A stretch of DNA of 64,000 nt from Syntrophaceae bacterium. Its GTDB lineage: Bacteria; Desulfobacterota; Syntrophia; Syntrophales; Smithellaceae. The notes under the pieces are model-generated. The model had not been told where the DNA came from. It did not search any database and worked only from the letters and a program-made list of their open reading frames with translations. The DNA is taken from positions 1-64,000 of the forward strand of contig JAHDKI010000011.1 in NCBI GenBank assembly GCA_018436925.1. The letters are read 5' to 3'. A program made the position numbers and the translations under genes. Numbering within the stretch: position 1 is the stretch's first letter; each line of letters begins with the position of its first letter. This document shows, piece by piece, positions 7,997 through 17,333 of the stretch.

Positions 7997-8845
7997 TTAG
8001 TTGTAGCCTTCTTCGTAGGCCAGCATATCCAGATGCAGCGTGGCAATATCTTCGACATCGAGGTTCGCTTCGCCGGCGGATTTCGTCACCTCGACAATTT
8101 TGATGTAGCGACGGCATTTGTTGCAGACGTCGACGCGATAGCGCTCTTCGCCTTCCACGGCGAAATAGGCCAGCGAATGCTGCTCTTCGTTGCCGCAAAA
8201 CGGACATTTGATGCGGCGGAAATTCCATTTGTAGCCGCACTGATGGCAAAACAGGTATCGTTTTCCATCTTCGCTTTCCCGAATTTCGCCGATTTTCGGC
8301 TCTTTGCCGCAAATGGGGCAGTAGCCTTCGCGCCAGCCCGCCTTTCTGACGGCGTCGCCGTATTTTTCCGCAACGGCTTCCAGCTCCGGACGAAGGCTTT
8401 CTTCAATAAATAAATCAAGCAAATCCAGATATTCCTCGTCCTGCGCCTCGCCTTTGAGTTCCTTGACGGGAACATCTTCTCCCCCGTTGAAAGATGCGCG
8501 GGTTACGGATTCCCAGTCAAAGTCTTCATGGGCAATGAATTCCCGGACTTTTTCCGCGGCAGCCGGCATTCGTTTTTCGGCAATGTCGACAAGCGACTGG
8601 AAATAGGCTTTTGGCCGGGACAGATCGTACTTTTTGCCGGTCATGTCGACAAGCGGCAGGCCGCCTTCCATTTTCTGGGGAAGGATCTTTTCGTCCACGG
8701 TAAAGATGGCCTCAGGCATGTTGTTGCGGTACTCTTCCCGCAGGATTAATATTTCCCCAAGAATATCCAAAAGATCGGTGTAATGAGGATTGGCGGATTT
8801 GTAATCCTCTATTGTTTTCAGAGATTTAGGCAGCGTTGCGGCCAT
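7997..8845 (-). CDS. fdhE: Formate dehydrogenase accessory protein FdhE
   Basis: This 282-residue cytoplasmic maturation factor is needed for active formate dehydrogenase. The N-terminal half is helical. The C-terminal half carries paired CxxC rubredoxin-like knuckles: Y-C-P-I-C-G, F-C-H-Q-C-G, C-P-F-C-G and C-N-K-C, with the typical F-R-R-I-K-C stretch between. No formate dehydrogenase gene is in the window, so its client is elsewhere. Such enzymes are often selenoproteins, which fits the two selenoprotein genes seen further right. Confidence 0.92.
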   Translation of the reverse strand: MAATLPKSLKTIEDYKSANPHYTDLLDILGEILILREEYRNNMPEAIFTVDEKILPQKMEGGLPLVDMTGKKYDLSRPKAYFQSLVDIAEKRMPAAAEKVREFIAHEDFDWESVTRASFNGGEDVPVKELKGEAQDEEYLDLLDLFIEESLRPELEAVAEKYGDAVRKAGWREGYCPICGKEPKIGEIRESEDGKRYLFCHQCGYKWNFRRIKCPFCGNEEQHSLAYFAVEGEERYRVDVCNKCRRYIKIVEVTKSAGEANLDVEDIATLHLDMLAYEEGYN

Positions 8846-9037
8846 AGGTCAGTTTCCTCCATCAGGATCAATTGCGAGCTTTAGATTGTCAGCAACTGTG
8901 AAGCATAAGATATTCACGGCAGTGCAAAAAGCAAAACGCAATCTGCCTATATCCGCTTTCCCCCGCATCTTCAAGCAGTATTTGTCCCGGCCGGCTCGCC
9001 GGGATCCTCAGAGACTTCAAGGCCGCGAAATCTCACG

Positions 9038-10480
9038 CTAAAAGAAGATAAACGTCACGACAATGAACAAAACGACTAAAATGGGTATGGAATATTTGAG
9101 CATGTAGCCCAAAAAGCTGGGCATTTTGACGCCCGCCTCTTCGGCGATGGATTTGACCATAAAATTCGGGGCGTTGCCGATATAGGTGTTGGCGCCCATG
9201 AACACCGCGCCTGCGGAAATGGCGGCCAGATAGGGTATTTTCTCGACGATCAGACGGGCCACCGCCGGCGCCTCGGGCAGGCCCGGATAGAATTTCCCCA
9301 GCGCGCTGTTGAAAAAAGTAAGATACGTTGGAGCGTTGTCCAGAAAACTCGACAAAAGGCCGACCGCCCAGAAATACTGCGCGGGGGAATCAACCCGGCG
9401 GATCAGGGCTGCCAGCGCGCCTTGTTCTCCGGCTTTGAGAATGTCGAGCGCGGGTATAATCGTCACAAAAATGCCGGCAAATAGATACGCGACTTCCAGA
9501 ATCGGGGCCCAGGTAAATTCGTTGCCCTGCCTGACGTCTTTCTTTGTCAGCTTCAAAGACAATAGCCCCATGGCGATCAACGTTGCATCTTTGATCAGAT
9601 TCTCAATGGTCTGATGAATGCCGAAAAGATCGACCTCCCCCAGGTGCACCGTGCCGCTGAACAGCACCGCGGCAATCACGCCGCCCAGAAAAACAAAGTT
9701 GCGCTTCCCTTCGATGCGGATCGGCTCCGGCGTCGTTTCGGGCGCCGCGGTCCGGCTTTCTTTTCTGTAATAATGGCTGTCCACGATGAAGTACAAGATC
9801 AACAAAACGACGCTGGCAAACGCCATCTGAGGCAGGATGTTGAGCGTCCAGAAAAACGGCACACCGTGCAGAAACCCCAGAAAAAGCGGCGGATCGCCCA
9901 ACGGCGTCAGCGCGCCGCCGATGTTGCTCACCAGAAAAATGAAAAAGACCACGGTATGGACTTTGTGCACACGCCAGGCGTTCGACCGCAGGATGGGACG
10001 GATAAGCAGCATCGACGCGCCGGTGGTGCCGATGACCGACGCCAGAAGCGTTCCGATGAGCAAAATCACGGCATTCACCGCCGGGCTGCCGGTGAGAGAC
10101 CCGCGCACATAGATCCCCCCGGACACGGTATAGAGCGCCCATAACAGCAAAATAAAAGGAACGTAATCAATGAGAAGGATATGCGCGATCTCGTGAACGG
10201 CGGCTTCGCGAAAGAAATACAAAAACGGCGCGGCAAAAACCAGCGCCCAGAAGGCCGAAACTTTGGGAAAATGATGATGCCAGAAACGCGGCACGGCCAG
10301 CGGCAGGAGCGCGATGGACAGCAGAATGCCGGCAAACGGCAGCGCCGACCAAAGCGGCAGTTGCGCGCCGATTTCCACAACGGCAGCGCCCGCGGGCTCA
10401 CCGGCCAGTCCGGTTGCAACCGGCGCCAGGACAAGCATCATCAGACACAAAAGACTCAGACGTGCGATGGTCTTGATCAT
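9038..10480 (-). CDS. NhaD-like Na+/H+ antiporter (CitMHS/ion transporter superfamily)
   Basis: This 480-residue inner-membrane protein has a signal-like first helix and about 12 transmembrane segments. The signature SNIGGALTPLGDPPLF is typical of NhaD/ArsB-type transporters, and a second half-repeat carries SSFLDNAPTY and MGANTYIGNAPNF. Related proteins are annotated as sodium:proton antiporters or, less precisely, as citrate transporters. It is the last gene of the uspA-mscS-glycosyltransferase operon (37-base gap), which favours a role in salt stress. Confidence 0.85.
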   Translation of the reverse strand: MIKTIARLSLLCLMMLVLAPVATGLAGEPAGAAVVEIGAQLPLWSALPFAGILLSIALLPLAVPRFWHHHFPKVSAFWALVFAAPFLYFFREAAVHEIAHILLIDYVPFILLLWALYTVSGGIYVRGSLTGSPAVNAVILLIGTLLASVIGTTGASMLLIRPILRSNAWRVHKVHTVVFFIFLVSNIGGALTPLGDPPLFLGFLHGVPFFWTLNILPQMAFASVVLLILYFIVDSHYYRKESRTAAPETTPEPIRIEGKRNFVFLGGVIAAVLFSGTVHLGEVDLFGIHQTIENLIKDATLIAMGLLSLKLTKKDVRQGNEFTWAPILEVAYLFAGIFVTIIPALDILKAGEQGALAALIRRVDSPAQYFWAVGLLSSFLDNAPTYLTFFNSALGKFYPGLPEAPAVARLIVEKIPYLAAISAGAVFMGANTYIGNAPNFMVKSIAEEAGVKMPSFLGYMLKYSIPILVVLFIVVTFIFF

Positions 10481-10517
10481 AAATTAATGGATTGCGCCAC
10501 CGGGCTCCGGATGGCCG

Positions 10518-11891
10518 TCACTTGGCAAACTCCAGAACCGGCGCAAAGTTCCTTTCCCGTATCACCTTGTCGGCGACGGAATTGAGCAGTTTGTTGTCCG
10601 AGCAAAACGCAACGCCGATGCCCGCGTGCTTTATCATACAAACGTCGTTTTCACTATCTCCGATTGCAACGATGTTGGAAAGCGGGATGTCGTACTGCTC
10701 GGATAGATGCAAAAGAACGTTGGACTTGCAGAAGTTATGGTTGCACTTGCTCCGGGACGTTTTGATGAAGCAAGACGGCACTTTCACTTCTCCCGTGGCC
10801 TTGGCCCGGGAGAACTCCAGTTCGTTGGCTACGCTGAAATGCGCCCCGATACGATTGGCCACCTGAGCGGCGACAAAATTATAACTGTCGGAGACGATCC
10901 CCACGACATATCCCCGCTTTTTGAGTTCCTCGACGACCGCGGCCGAATCGTCGACCACGTCCATGCCGTCGGCCACGGCAATCAACTGTTTGATGTTGAA
11001 CCCCTTGAGCAGCTTGGCGATGAGTTTTGTGATCAAAAAGCTTTCGTCATTGGCGCTGATGATGTCGAGCAGTTCTTTGCTGAAATGAAATTTTTCGGCC
11101 GCTTCGTAGATAAAACGGCCCTTCAGCACCGTGTTGTCCATATCGAAGACGGCCATCTTTTTGAGGCCGACGACGCTTTCTTTGACGGCCAGGTCCATCT
11201 GGTCGAGAATCATGGTCGTGGTCTGAAGCAAATCAAGGTTGAAATTCGGGTGTAGCCGGGCCCGCTTGAGAATGGCGCGGGAGACTTCTCTGGCCATCGG
11301 TCCCAGAAGCTGCCATTGTTTCATTTTGTTTTCAATCGCGCCGATATTCACCTCTTTGATCTTCGCGCCCAGTTCAATCATGTCCAGTAGAATGCCGATA
11401 TCGACGCCGTAGTCGTTTTCAAAATCCACCCGCTCCAGAAAGCCGCGCTTGCCGGCAATCATGCCCGACAGCGGCTGAGAAAAATCCAGAGCATGGGGAA
11501 ACAGCAGGCTCAAAAGCGGCTTGGCCACAAGCTCCGTGACGCGGCCGGCCTGCCGTTCAAAGGTGCTTTTGACAAAATCACAGTTCTCTTCCAGGATCGG
11601 TCCGACCAGCAGATCAATCAGATTGTGTTCGTAATTTTCAATATCCGCATCGATATAGACGAGAATATCGTTGGTCGCCACCGTCAGGCCGTCCAGCATC
11701 GAGGCGCCTTTGCCCAACTTCGTGCTGGTCATGACGCTGGCGCCGGCCTTTTTCGCCACGGCCACCGTGTTGTCGAAGGAATGGTCGTCGACAACAATAA
11801 CTTCATTGACACGCGCCGACTTTTTCGCAATCGCGACGACCTTCGCCACCGACGCCTCTTCGTTGAGGGCGGGAATGATCACACTGACCAT
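10518..11891 (-). CDS. Fusion of GpgS-like glycosyltransferase and SerB-like HAD phosphatase
   Basis: This 457-residue protein has two enzyme domains. Residues 1 to about 225 are a GT-A glycosyltransferase like glucosyl-3-phosphoglycerate synthase: P-A-L-N-E-E, the metal motif DADI, GRVTELVAKPLL, QPLSG and YGVDIGILLD. Residues about 238-457 are a HAD phosphatase with FDMDNTVLKG (nucleophile Asp), VSDS and GDSENDV. Synthase and phosphatase in one chain would make a glycosyl-phosphoglycerate and dephosphorylate it to a compatible solute such as glucosyl- or mannosylglycerate. The domains are seen; the product is inferred. Start has GAGGAGG 6 bases upstream. It lies between mscS and the antiporter gene. 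Confidence 0.82.
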   Translation of the reverse strand: MVSVIIPALNEEASVAKVVAIAKKSARVNEVIVVDDHSFDNTVAVAKKAGASVMTSTKLGKGASMLDGLTVATNDILVYIDADIENYEHNLIDLLVGPILEENCDFVKSTFERQAGRVTELVAKPLLSLLFPHALDFSQPLSGMIAGKRGFLERVDFENDYGVDIGILLDMIELGAKIKEVNIGAIENKMKQWQLLGPMAREVSRAILKRARLHPNFNLDLLQTTTMILDQMDLAVKESVVGLKKMAVFDMDNTVLKGRFIYEAAEKFHFSKELLDIISANDESFLITKLIAKLLKGFNIKQLIAVADGMDVVDDSAAVVEELKKRGYVVGIVSDSYNFVAAQVANRIGAHFSVANELEFSRAKATGEVKVPSCFIKTSRSKCNHNFCKSNVLLHLSEQYDIPLSNIVAIGDSENDVCMIKHAGIGVAFCSDNKLLNSVADKVIRERNFAPVLEFAK

Positions 11892-11923
11892 GGCGAGCCT
11901 CCTCGATGTCCGGCAGACACCAA

Positions 11924-12979
11924 TTAAGACGTTTCCCGCTGAACGTAGAGCGTCTGAGTGGGATAGGCAAACTCTATTCCTTCTTTTGCGAACCGTTCGA
12001 AGATTTGCAGATTGATGTCTTCCTGAATGTCCATCCAGGTATTGTAATCCGGCACCGTCACATAATACACCGCTTCGAAATTCAAAGAGAAGTCTCCGTA
12101 TTCTTTGAAATGAACACGGTCGAAACGCGCGTCGGCTTTCTTATCGATGATCTCCGAGACGATCCGCTTGGCGAGTTTCAGTTTTTCAACCGGCGTCTGA
12201 TAGACCAATCCGAAACTGAAAACCACGCGCCGTTCAGCCATCCGTTTGAAATTGCGGATACGGCTTTTCAGCAGGTCATTATTGGAAAAGATCAACTGTT
12301 CGCCGCTGATGCTGCGCAGACGGGTGGTTTTAAGGCCGATGTGCTCAATGGTTCCCATATGCGAATCGACCACGATAAAATCGCCGATCACAAAAGGCTT
12401 GTCCAAAACAATGGATAAAGACGCCATCAGGTCTCCCAGAATATTCTGCACCGCAAGAGCCACGGCAATGCCGCCGATGCCCAAACCTGCCACCAGACCG
12501 GTGATGTTGACGCCCAGGTTGCCCAGAATCAGAAGCAGGACGATCGCCCATAAAAGCACCCGCGCCACAAAACCCAGAAAACTGATCGTGGTGGCGCTGG
12601 AGGTGTCCTCATCCATTTTTTTCTGAATCGTCCGGCCCAGCGCAAACGAAATACCGGCGCTGGCCCAGAGTCCGCCCTGCACGATCAGAATCAACATGAC
12701 GATTTTATCCCACATTTTCTCGACGGCGGGCTTGAGTTCGATCACATGGGAAGCGGCAAAGGCGGATGCTACCAGCAAAATCAGAAACTTCGTGTTCTTC
12801 AGCATGCTGACCACGAGGTCGTCGATCGCATTGTCGGTTTTCGCGGCCAGTTTGGACAGTTTTGAAATGGCGATCTTCTGCGCCACTTTCAGAAGCGTGA
12901 AAACGATCAGAAGGATGCAGACGGCAATCGTCCAGTTCTGCAGGCTATTGCCCAGATAGACATTTTGAAAAAAATCCAT
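11924..12979 (-). CDS. Small-conductance mechanosensitive channel, MscS family
   Basis: This 351-residue membrane channel opens under hypo-osmotic tension. About four to five N-terminal transmembrane helices are seen, the last being the Gly/Ala-rich pore helix (GLVAGLGIGGIAVALAVQN). The MscS beta domain follows (KPFVIGDFIVV, GTIEHIGLKTTRLRS), then the alpha/beta C-terminal region. The ATG at 12979 has AAGGAG 6 bases upstream. It sits 32 bases before the solute-synthase fusion gene, so solute synthesis and release may be co-regulated. Confidence 0.92.
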   Translation of the reverse strand: MDFFQNVYLGNSLQNWTIAVCILLIVFTLLKVAQKIAISKLSKLAAKTDNAIDDLVVSMLKNTKFLILLVASAFAASHVIELKPAVEKMWDKIVMLILIVQGGLWASAGISFALGRTIQKKMDEDTSSATTISFLGFVARVLLWAIVLLLILGNLGVNITGLVAGLGIGGIAVALAVQNILGDLMASLSIVLDKPFVIGDFIVVDSHMGTIEHIGLKTTRLRSISGEQLIFSNNDLLKSRIRNFKRMAERRVVFSFGLVYQTPVEKLKLAKRIVSEIIDKKADARFDRVHFKEYGDFSLNFEAVYYVTVPDYNTWMDIQEDINLQIFERFAKEGIEFAYPTQTLYVQRETS

Positions 12980-13039
12980 TCGCAACTCCTTGAAACAATG
13001 ATCGGCGTTCGGCTTGAGTTCCCCGGACCGGACTTAAAA

Positions 13040-13453
13040 CTACCTTTTTTCCGGAAGAACCAAAACGGGCAGCAAAACCGAGTCAATAATGTTGACGTCG
13101 GTGCTGTCAAACATGGAGGCATACAGCTTGCTGCGGTGCCGATGGCCGACGATAATCAGGTCGTTTTGCTGCTCTTGGGCGTATTTGACGATTTCCTCCG
13201 CCACGGCGCCCTTGAGACTGGCATAGACGATATCCACCTGCTCCAGAACCGCTTCCGGCACCTCTTTTCGCACCCGCAGCGCAATGGCGTCTTCCTTGTC
13301 CGCCGGGTGCCGGTAACCCGCCATGGGGTCGTTCACATAAACGATATGGATCCGGCTTTTGAACATTTTCGCAAAATCCAGCGCCTCGGAAAGCGAACCG
13401 ATTGCGTCTTCGTCAAGGTTGATTGCGTAGAGCATATTTTTAAAACACTGCAT
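13040..13453 (-). CDS. Universal stress protein (UspA family)
   Basis: This 137-residue cytoplasmic protein has a Rossmann-like UspA fold. It begins N-M-L-Y-A-I-N-L-D and ends with the nucleotide-loop region DLIIVGHRHRSKL followed by VLLPVLVLP. The loop differs from the strict ATP-binding GxxGxxGS consensus, so ATP binding is uncertain. The ATG at 13453 has GGAGG 5 bases upstream; a longer frame extends upstream into the promoter and is rejected. It is the first gene of the osmoadaptation operon. Confidence 0.88.
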   Translation of the reverse strand: MQCFKNMLYAINLDEDAIGSLSEALDFAKMFKSRIHIVYVNDPMAGYRHPADKEDAIALRVRKEVPEAVLEQVDIVYASLKGAVAEEIVKYAQEQQNDLIIVGHRHRSKLYASMFDSTDVNIIDSVLLPVLVLPEKR

Positions 13454-13477
13454 GATGTCCTCCGTTGAGTGAGCGAA

Positions 13478-13507
13478 ATTATACATATCATCAAAGACAC
13501 ATGTCAA
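13478..13507 (-). promoter_or_regulatory. Consensus sigma-70 promoter for the uspA-mscS operon
   Basis: On the minus strand TTGACA (13507-13502) and TATAAT (13483-13478) both match the consensus exactly, 18 bases apart. The transcript would start near 13471, about 18 bases before the uspA start codon, giving a short leader with the Shine-Dalgarno. Confidence 0.88.
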
Positions 13508-13587
13508 TGACTTCCGGGTCAATGTCGGCCTTAAAAGGGTTGAAAAAATAAGGCGCTTTAGGTACGGTTCTCCCAGAAGGAGTTTTT

Positions 13588-14172
13588 ATGGATCTGGTCG
13601 CCTTATTTGATTCGGAACTTTTCAAGCTGGTGATTTTGCCGCTTTTCATCTTCTGCGCGCGGATCTGCGACGTGACGCTTGATACGCTTCGAATCATCTA
13701 CGTTTCGCGGGGCATGAAGATCCTGGCGGCCGCGATCGGCTTTATTGAAGTGCTTATCTGGCTTATGGCGATCACGCAAATTCTCAACAACATGACCAAT
13801 GTCACCTATTACTTCGCCTATGCGGGCGGCTTCGCCATGGGCAACTTCATCGGCATTTTCATTGAAGAAAAAATGGCCATCGGCACGGTCGTCATCCGGA
13901 TCATCACGCAAAAGGACGCGACCGAATTGCTCGACTATCTCAAATGCGACGGCTACGGCGTGACGCACATCGACGCGCAGGGCGCGATGGGTCCGGTGAA
14001 GCTCATTTTCACTATCGTCAAGCGTAAAGACATTCAGAAGGTTCTGGAGCACATCCGCAGGTTCAATCCATTGGCGTTTTTCACCATCGAGGACATCCGC
14101 TCCGTCCGAAAAGGCGTGTTCCCCCTGATGAAACCCGAACGGGCCGTCAAACACAGTTCGACGACGCCCTGA
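13588..14172 (+). CDS. UPF0316/DUF2179 membrane protein
   Basis: This 194-residue protein matches the UPF0316 family. Three N-terminal hydrophobic segments are seen (about residues 10-85, including FCARICDVTLDTLRIIYVSRG and the FAMGNFIGIFIEEK loop), followed by a small soluble alpha/beta domain of the DUF2179 type. Function is unknown. The start has AAGGAG 6 bases upstream. It is divergent from uspA and converges with etfA at 14178. Confidence 0.85.
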   Translation: MDLVALFDSELFKLVILPLFIFCARICDVTLDTLRIIYVSRGMKILAAAIGFIEVLIWLMAITQILNNMTNVTYYFAYAGGFAMGNFIGIFIEEKMAIGTVVIRIITQKDATELLDYLKCDGYGVTHIDAQGAMGPVKLIFTIVKRKDIQKVLEHIRRFNPLAFFTIEDIRSVRKGVFPLMKPERAVKHSSTTP

Positions 14173-14177
14173 CCCTT

Positions 14178-15182
14178 TTAATCCCGAATGCGTTTTTTCA
14201 GTTCCCGGATCAGATGATTGAGCAGATCCGCCGCGTCGGCGGTGACGGCGACATCCGCCATCTTCATCATGGTCGCCTGCGGATTTTTGTTGATCGCGAC
14301 GATGAAATCCGCTTCGCCCAAGCCCGCCGTATGCTGAATCGCCCCGCTGATGCCGAAGGAAAACAGGATTTTCGGCTTGATGTGCTTGCCCGCCTGCCCC
14401 ACCAGCGCGTCGTGGCCGGCCCAACCCGCGTACACGACGGGCCGCGTCGCGCCGACATCGCCGCCTAAAAGCGCCGCCAGATCGTCGAGCTTTTTGAAAT
14501 TGTTTTTGTTGCCCATGCCGCGCCCGCCGCACACGATAACCGTCGCGTTTTCAATGGTGTGGTCGCGCTCGGCGGCCCGTTCGTATTCGATTACGCGCAC
14601 GCGGGGAACGGGCAGATCCTCAGGCAGCGGCAGTCGCTCGACAACGGCGGTCCGCTCGGCGTTGTGAGGAATCTCCTTAAAAGTTCCGGGTCGCACGGTG
14701 GCCATCTGGGGACGGTGCTCTTCGGTCACGATTTCCGCGAGCATATTGCCGCCGAAAGACGGCGCGACCTGCACCAAAAGCCCCTCCGGCGTCATGTCGA
14801 GTCCGACGCAATCGGCCGATAGGCCCGTGCCCAGACGCTTGGCAAGCCGGGGCGCAAATTCACGGCCGAAATCCGTCGCGCCGATGAGCAGGATATCCGG
14901 ATTCCTTTCGCGGGCAAGCTTTTCGACCAGCGCCAGATAATGTTCTGTGCTGTAGCTTTCCAGCGACGGATGATCGATGGCCAGAATACGATCCGCGCCG
15001 TGCGCGGTGTATTCCATAATCCACTCTTCGATTTCGTGGCCGACGACCAGCGCACAAACCTCGGCGTCGATGACCGAGGCCAGATCCACCGCCTTCGAGA
15101 GCAATTGCAGCGTCACGCGGTTCTGGTAATAATTGCGGTAATCCCCGAAGACCCAGATGCTTTTCTTCCGGCTTTTCATCAT
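14178..15182 (-). CDS. etfA: Electron transfer flavoprotein alpha subunit
   Basis: This 334-residue subunit has an N-terminal Rossmann-like domain and the FAD-binding C-terminal domain: CGGRGMGN, VVYAGWAGHDALVGQAGK, SFGISGAIQHTAGLG and FIVAINKNPQA. With EtfB it carries electrons from acyl-CoA dehydrogenase to a membrane quinone reductase or, in bifurcating forms, to ferredoxin. Start overlaps the etfB stop by 4 bases. No ferredoxin extension is fused to the N-terminus. Confidence 0.94.
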   Translation of the reverse strand: MMKSRKKSIWVFGDYRNYYQNRVTLQLLSKAVDLASVIDAEVCALVVGHEIEEWIMEYTAHGADRILAIDHPSLESYSTEHYLALVEKLARERNPDILLIGATDFGREFAPRLAKRLGTGLSADCVGLDMTPEGLLVQVAPSFGGNMLAEIVTEEHRPQMATVRPGTFKEIPHNAERTAVVERLPLPEDLPVPRVRVIEYERAAERDHTIENATVIVCGGRGMGNKNNFKKLDDLAALLGGDVGATRPVVYAGWAGHDALVGQAGKHIKPKILFSFGISGAIQHTAGLGEADFIVAINKNPQATMMKMADVAVTADAADLLNHLIRELKKRIRD

Positions 15183-16030
15183 TCGTCGGTCCCCGCCGGG
15201 TCGTTCGCCCTTTTTTTCAATTCAATGGACTTGCCGATCACGGCGCCGATTTTCCTTTGATACCTGTCGAGAAACTCGGAAACCGCGCCGGCCGCCGCTC
15301 CGGTAATTTTAACGTTTTCCTTCTGCGCTTTTCGGATGAACACCCGGCGCACTTTCGTTCGCGACCCCTTTTCACGAAGCAAGCTTGGCGAAAGCCCAAG
15401 ATCCGCGGCGTCAACCACGGTCAATTGCCCCCGGCAGAAAGCGGCCTCAAGCCCCGCGAACGGGGCGTAGCGCGGCTTGTAGCGTTCCATGGAAATCGTC
15501 ACCAGGGCGGGAAACTCCATTTCCAGCGTTTCGCGGAACTTATCCACCAGACGGCGCACCTTGAGCGTCCGGCCGGAGATATCCAGATGCTCCGCGTAGG
15601 CCGCGGCCGGCAAATTGAGTTCTTCGGCCAGTTGAGGGCCGACCTGCGCGGTTTCACTGTCCGAGGTATACGCGCCGCACAAAATCAAATCCACTTCGGC
15701 AACCTGCCTGGATATGGCGGCGGCCAGAACCGCGGAGGTGGCGTAGGTATCGGACCCGGCGAGCATTTTGTCGCAGACCAAAACGCCGCGATCGGCACCC
15801 AAAGCCAGCGCTTCGCGCAGCACTTCTTCGGCGGCGGGCGGACCCATCGTCAGAACCGTCACGTCCGCACCCATCTCCTCTTTAATTTGCAGGGCCGCTT
15901 CCAGCGCATGTTTGCAGGCCGGATTCATCATTCCGGCGGCCAGATCCCGGCGCAGCGTGCCGGTTTTTTCGTCCCAGGGCAGTTCGGTGACCATCGGCAC
16001 CTGTTTGACGCATACCGCGATTTTCAACAT
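15179..16030 (-). CDS. etfB: Electron transfer flavoprotein beta subunit
   Basis: This 283-residue subunit begins I-A-V-C-V-K-Q-V-P, the usual EtfB N-terminus, and has VTVLTMGPPAAEEVLREALALGAD and LILCGAYTSDSETAQVGPQLAE of the AMP/FAD-binding region. The ATG at 16030 is chosen because it restores the family N-terminus. The gene is 7 bases after the acyl-CoA dehydrogenase stop, so acd-etfB-etfA form one operon. Confidence 0.93.
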   Translation of the reverse strand: MLKIAVCVKQVPMVTELPWDEKTGTLRRDLAAGMMNPACKHALEAALQIKEEMGADVTVLTMGPPAAEEVLREALALGADRGVLVCDKMLAGSDTYATSAVLAAAISRQVAEVDLILCGAYTSDSETAQVGPQLAEELNLPAAAYAEHLDISGRTLKVRRLVDKFRETLEMEFPALVTISMERYKPRYAPFAGLEAAFCRGQLTVVDAADLGLSPSLLREKGSRTKVRRVFIRKAQKENVKITGAAAGAVSEFLDRYQRKIGAVIGKSIELKKRANDPAGTDE

Positions 16031-16037
16031 AGCTGTC

Positions 16038-17189
16038 TCATAAAATGGGCTGGGATAAAACGGCTCGGGCAATGACGACGCGCTGAATTTCACTCGTGCC
16101 TTCGTAAATTTCCGTGACCTTGGCGTCGCGGAAATACCTTTCAACATCATATTCCTTGCTGTAGCCGTAACCGCCGTGAATCTGGACGGCCACGGAGGTC
16201 ACTTTCGAGGCGACCGAGCTGCAGTAGAGCTTGGCCATCGACGCTTCGCAGCCGAACGGCTGGCCGGCATCCTTGAGCTCGCAGGCCCGATACAAAAGCA
16301 GACGCGCGGCCATGATTTCGGTGGCCATGTCGGCGATGTAGTTTTGAATCGTCTGCTGAGAGGCGATGGGTTTTTTAAACTGCTGACGCTCCTTGGCGTA
16401 TTTCACAGCCGCCTCCATCGCGCCCTGCGCGATGCCCAGAGCCTGGGCGGCCACGCCGATCCGGCCGTTGTCGAGCGTCGCCAGACCGATTTTCATGCCG
16501 TCGCCCAGATGGCCGAGCAAATTTTCCTGCGACACCCGGCAGTCTTCCAAAAACAGCGAGGACACAGGATTGGCCCGCATGCCGCAGAGATCTTCCAGCT
16601 CGCCGCGCAGAAAGCCGGGAAGTCCGCTCTCGACGATGAAGACGGAGCTTTGCAAACGGTTTTCCGGAGACGACGTGAGCGCGAAGATAAGCGCCACATC
16701 GCAGACACCGCCGTTGGTCACGAATATTTTCGTCCCGTTGAGCACGTAATCCGATCCGCTTTTCACGGCGGTCGTTTCCACGGAGCCGGCGTCGGAGCCG
16801 GCATTGGCCTCGGTCAGGCTGAACGCGCCGATGACTTCTCCCGAGGCCAGTTTCGGCAAGTATTTCTCCTTCTGGAAGGAAGAGGCAAACTGCAAAAACG
16901 GATAGACGGCCACGCCGTTGTGCACAGTCACGCACAGGCCGACCGCGGCGCACACCCGGGACAGTTCCTCGACGACAATGGCGGCGCTGATCGAATCCAG
17001 CGCCGCGCCGCCGTATTCTTTCGGCGCCTGAAGACCGAAGTAATGCAGAGGCCTCATCTTTTCGATGACCTCCCGCGGGAAAATCCGGTGCTGATCGATT
17101 TCCGCGGCAATCGGCGCTAATTCCGTTTCAGCAAAATGCCGGGCCGTCGACCGGATGAGCTTATGCTTCATGCAGGGGTTGAATTGCAA
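16038..17189 (-). CDS. Acyl-CoA dehydrogenase
   Basis: This 383-residue flavoprotein oxidises an acyl-CoA to the 2-enoyl-CoA. The family order is complete: FSLTEANAGSD (FAD/substrate region), KIFVTNGG, the helical C-terminal domain and HGGYGYSKEYDVERYFRD, with the catalytic Glu in IYEGTSEIQR. The start is a TTG at 17189 with GGAG 7 bases upstream, which keeps the usual N-terminal helix (KLIRSTARHFAE) aligned; an ATG six codons later has no ribosome site. It heads the acd-etfBA operon. Chain-length preference cannot be read. Confidence 0.92.
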   Translation of the reverse strand: MQFNPCMKHKLIRSTARHFAETELAPIAAEIDQHRIFPREVIEKMRPLHYFGLQAPKEYGGAALDSISAAIVVEELSRVCAAVGLCVTVHNGVAVYPFLQFASSFQKEKYLPKLASGEVIGAFSLTEANAGSDAGSVETTAVKSGSDYVLNGTKIFVTNGGVCDVALIFALTSSPENRLQSSVFIVESGLPGFLRGELEDLCGMRANPVSSLFLEDCRVSQENLLGHLGDGMKIGLATLDNGRIGVAAQALGIAQGAMEAAVKYAKERQQFKKPIASQQTIQNYIADMATEIMAARLLLYRACELKDAGQPFGCEASMAKLYCSSVASKVTSVAVQIHGGYGYSKEYDVERYFRDAKVTEIYEGTSEIQRVVIARAVLSQPIL

Positions 17190-17333
17190 TGCTGTTCTCC
17201 GCCAAGCGCGGGCGTCACGGCGTTTTGGTTCTGAAGATCCAAGGCCCGCCCGCGAAATGTATCTGGCATATAGAAAAAAGACGCGTTATTGTCAATCAGA
17301 GATTCATCAACGATTTCCGCAAAGGACAGGCGT

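Noticed and set aside
13454..13522. N-terminal extension of the universal stress protein
   Set aside because: It runs through the consensus sigma-70 promoter and skips a clear Shine-Dalgarno at the inner ATG.
14178..17120. Long open frames on the plus strand opposite etfA, etfB and the acyl-CoA dehydrogenase
   Set aside because: They are antisense to clear genes, rich in Arg, His and Gly, and have no family motif; they follow from the GC-rich third positions of the real genes.
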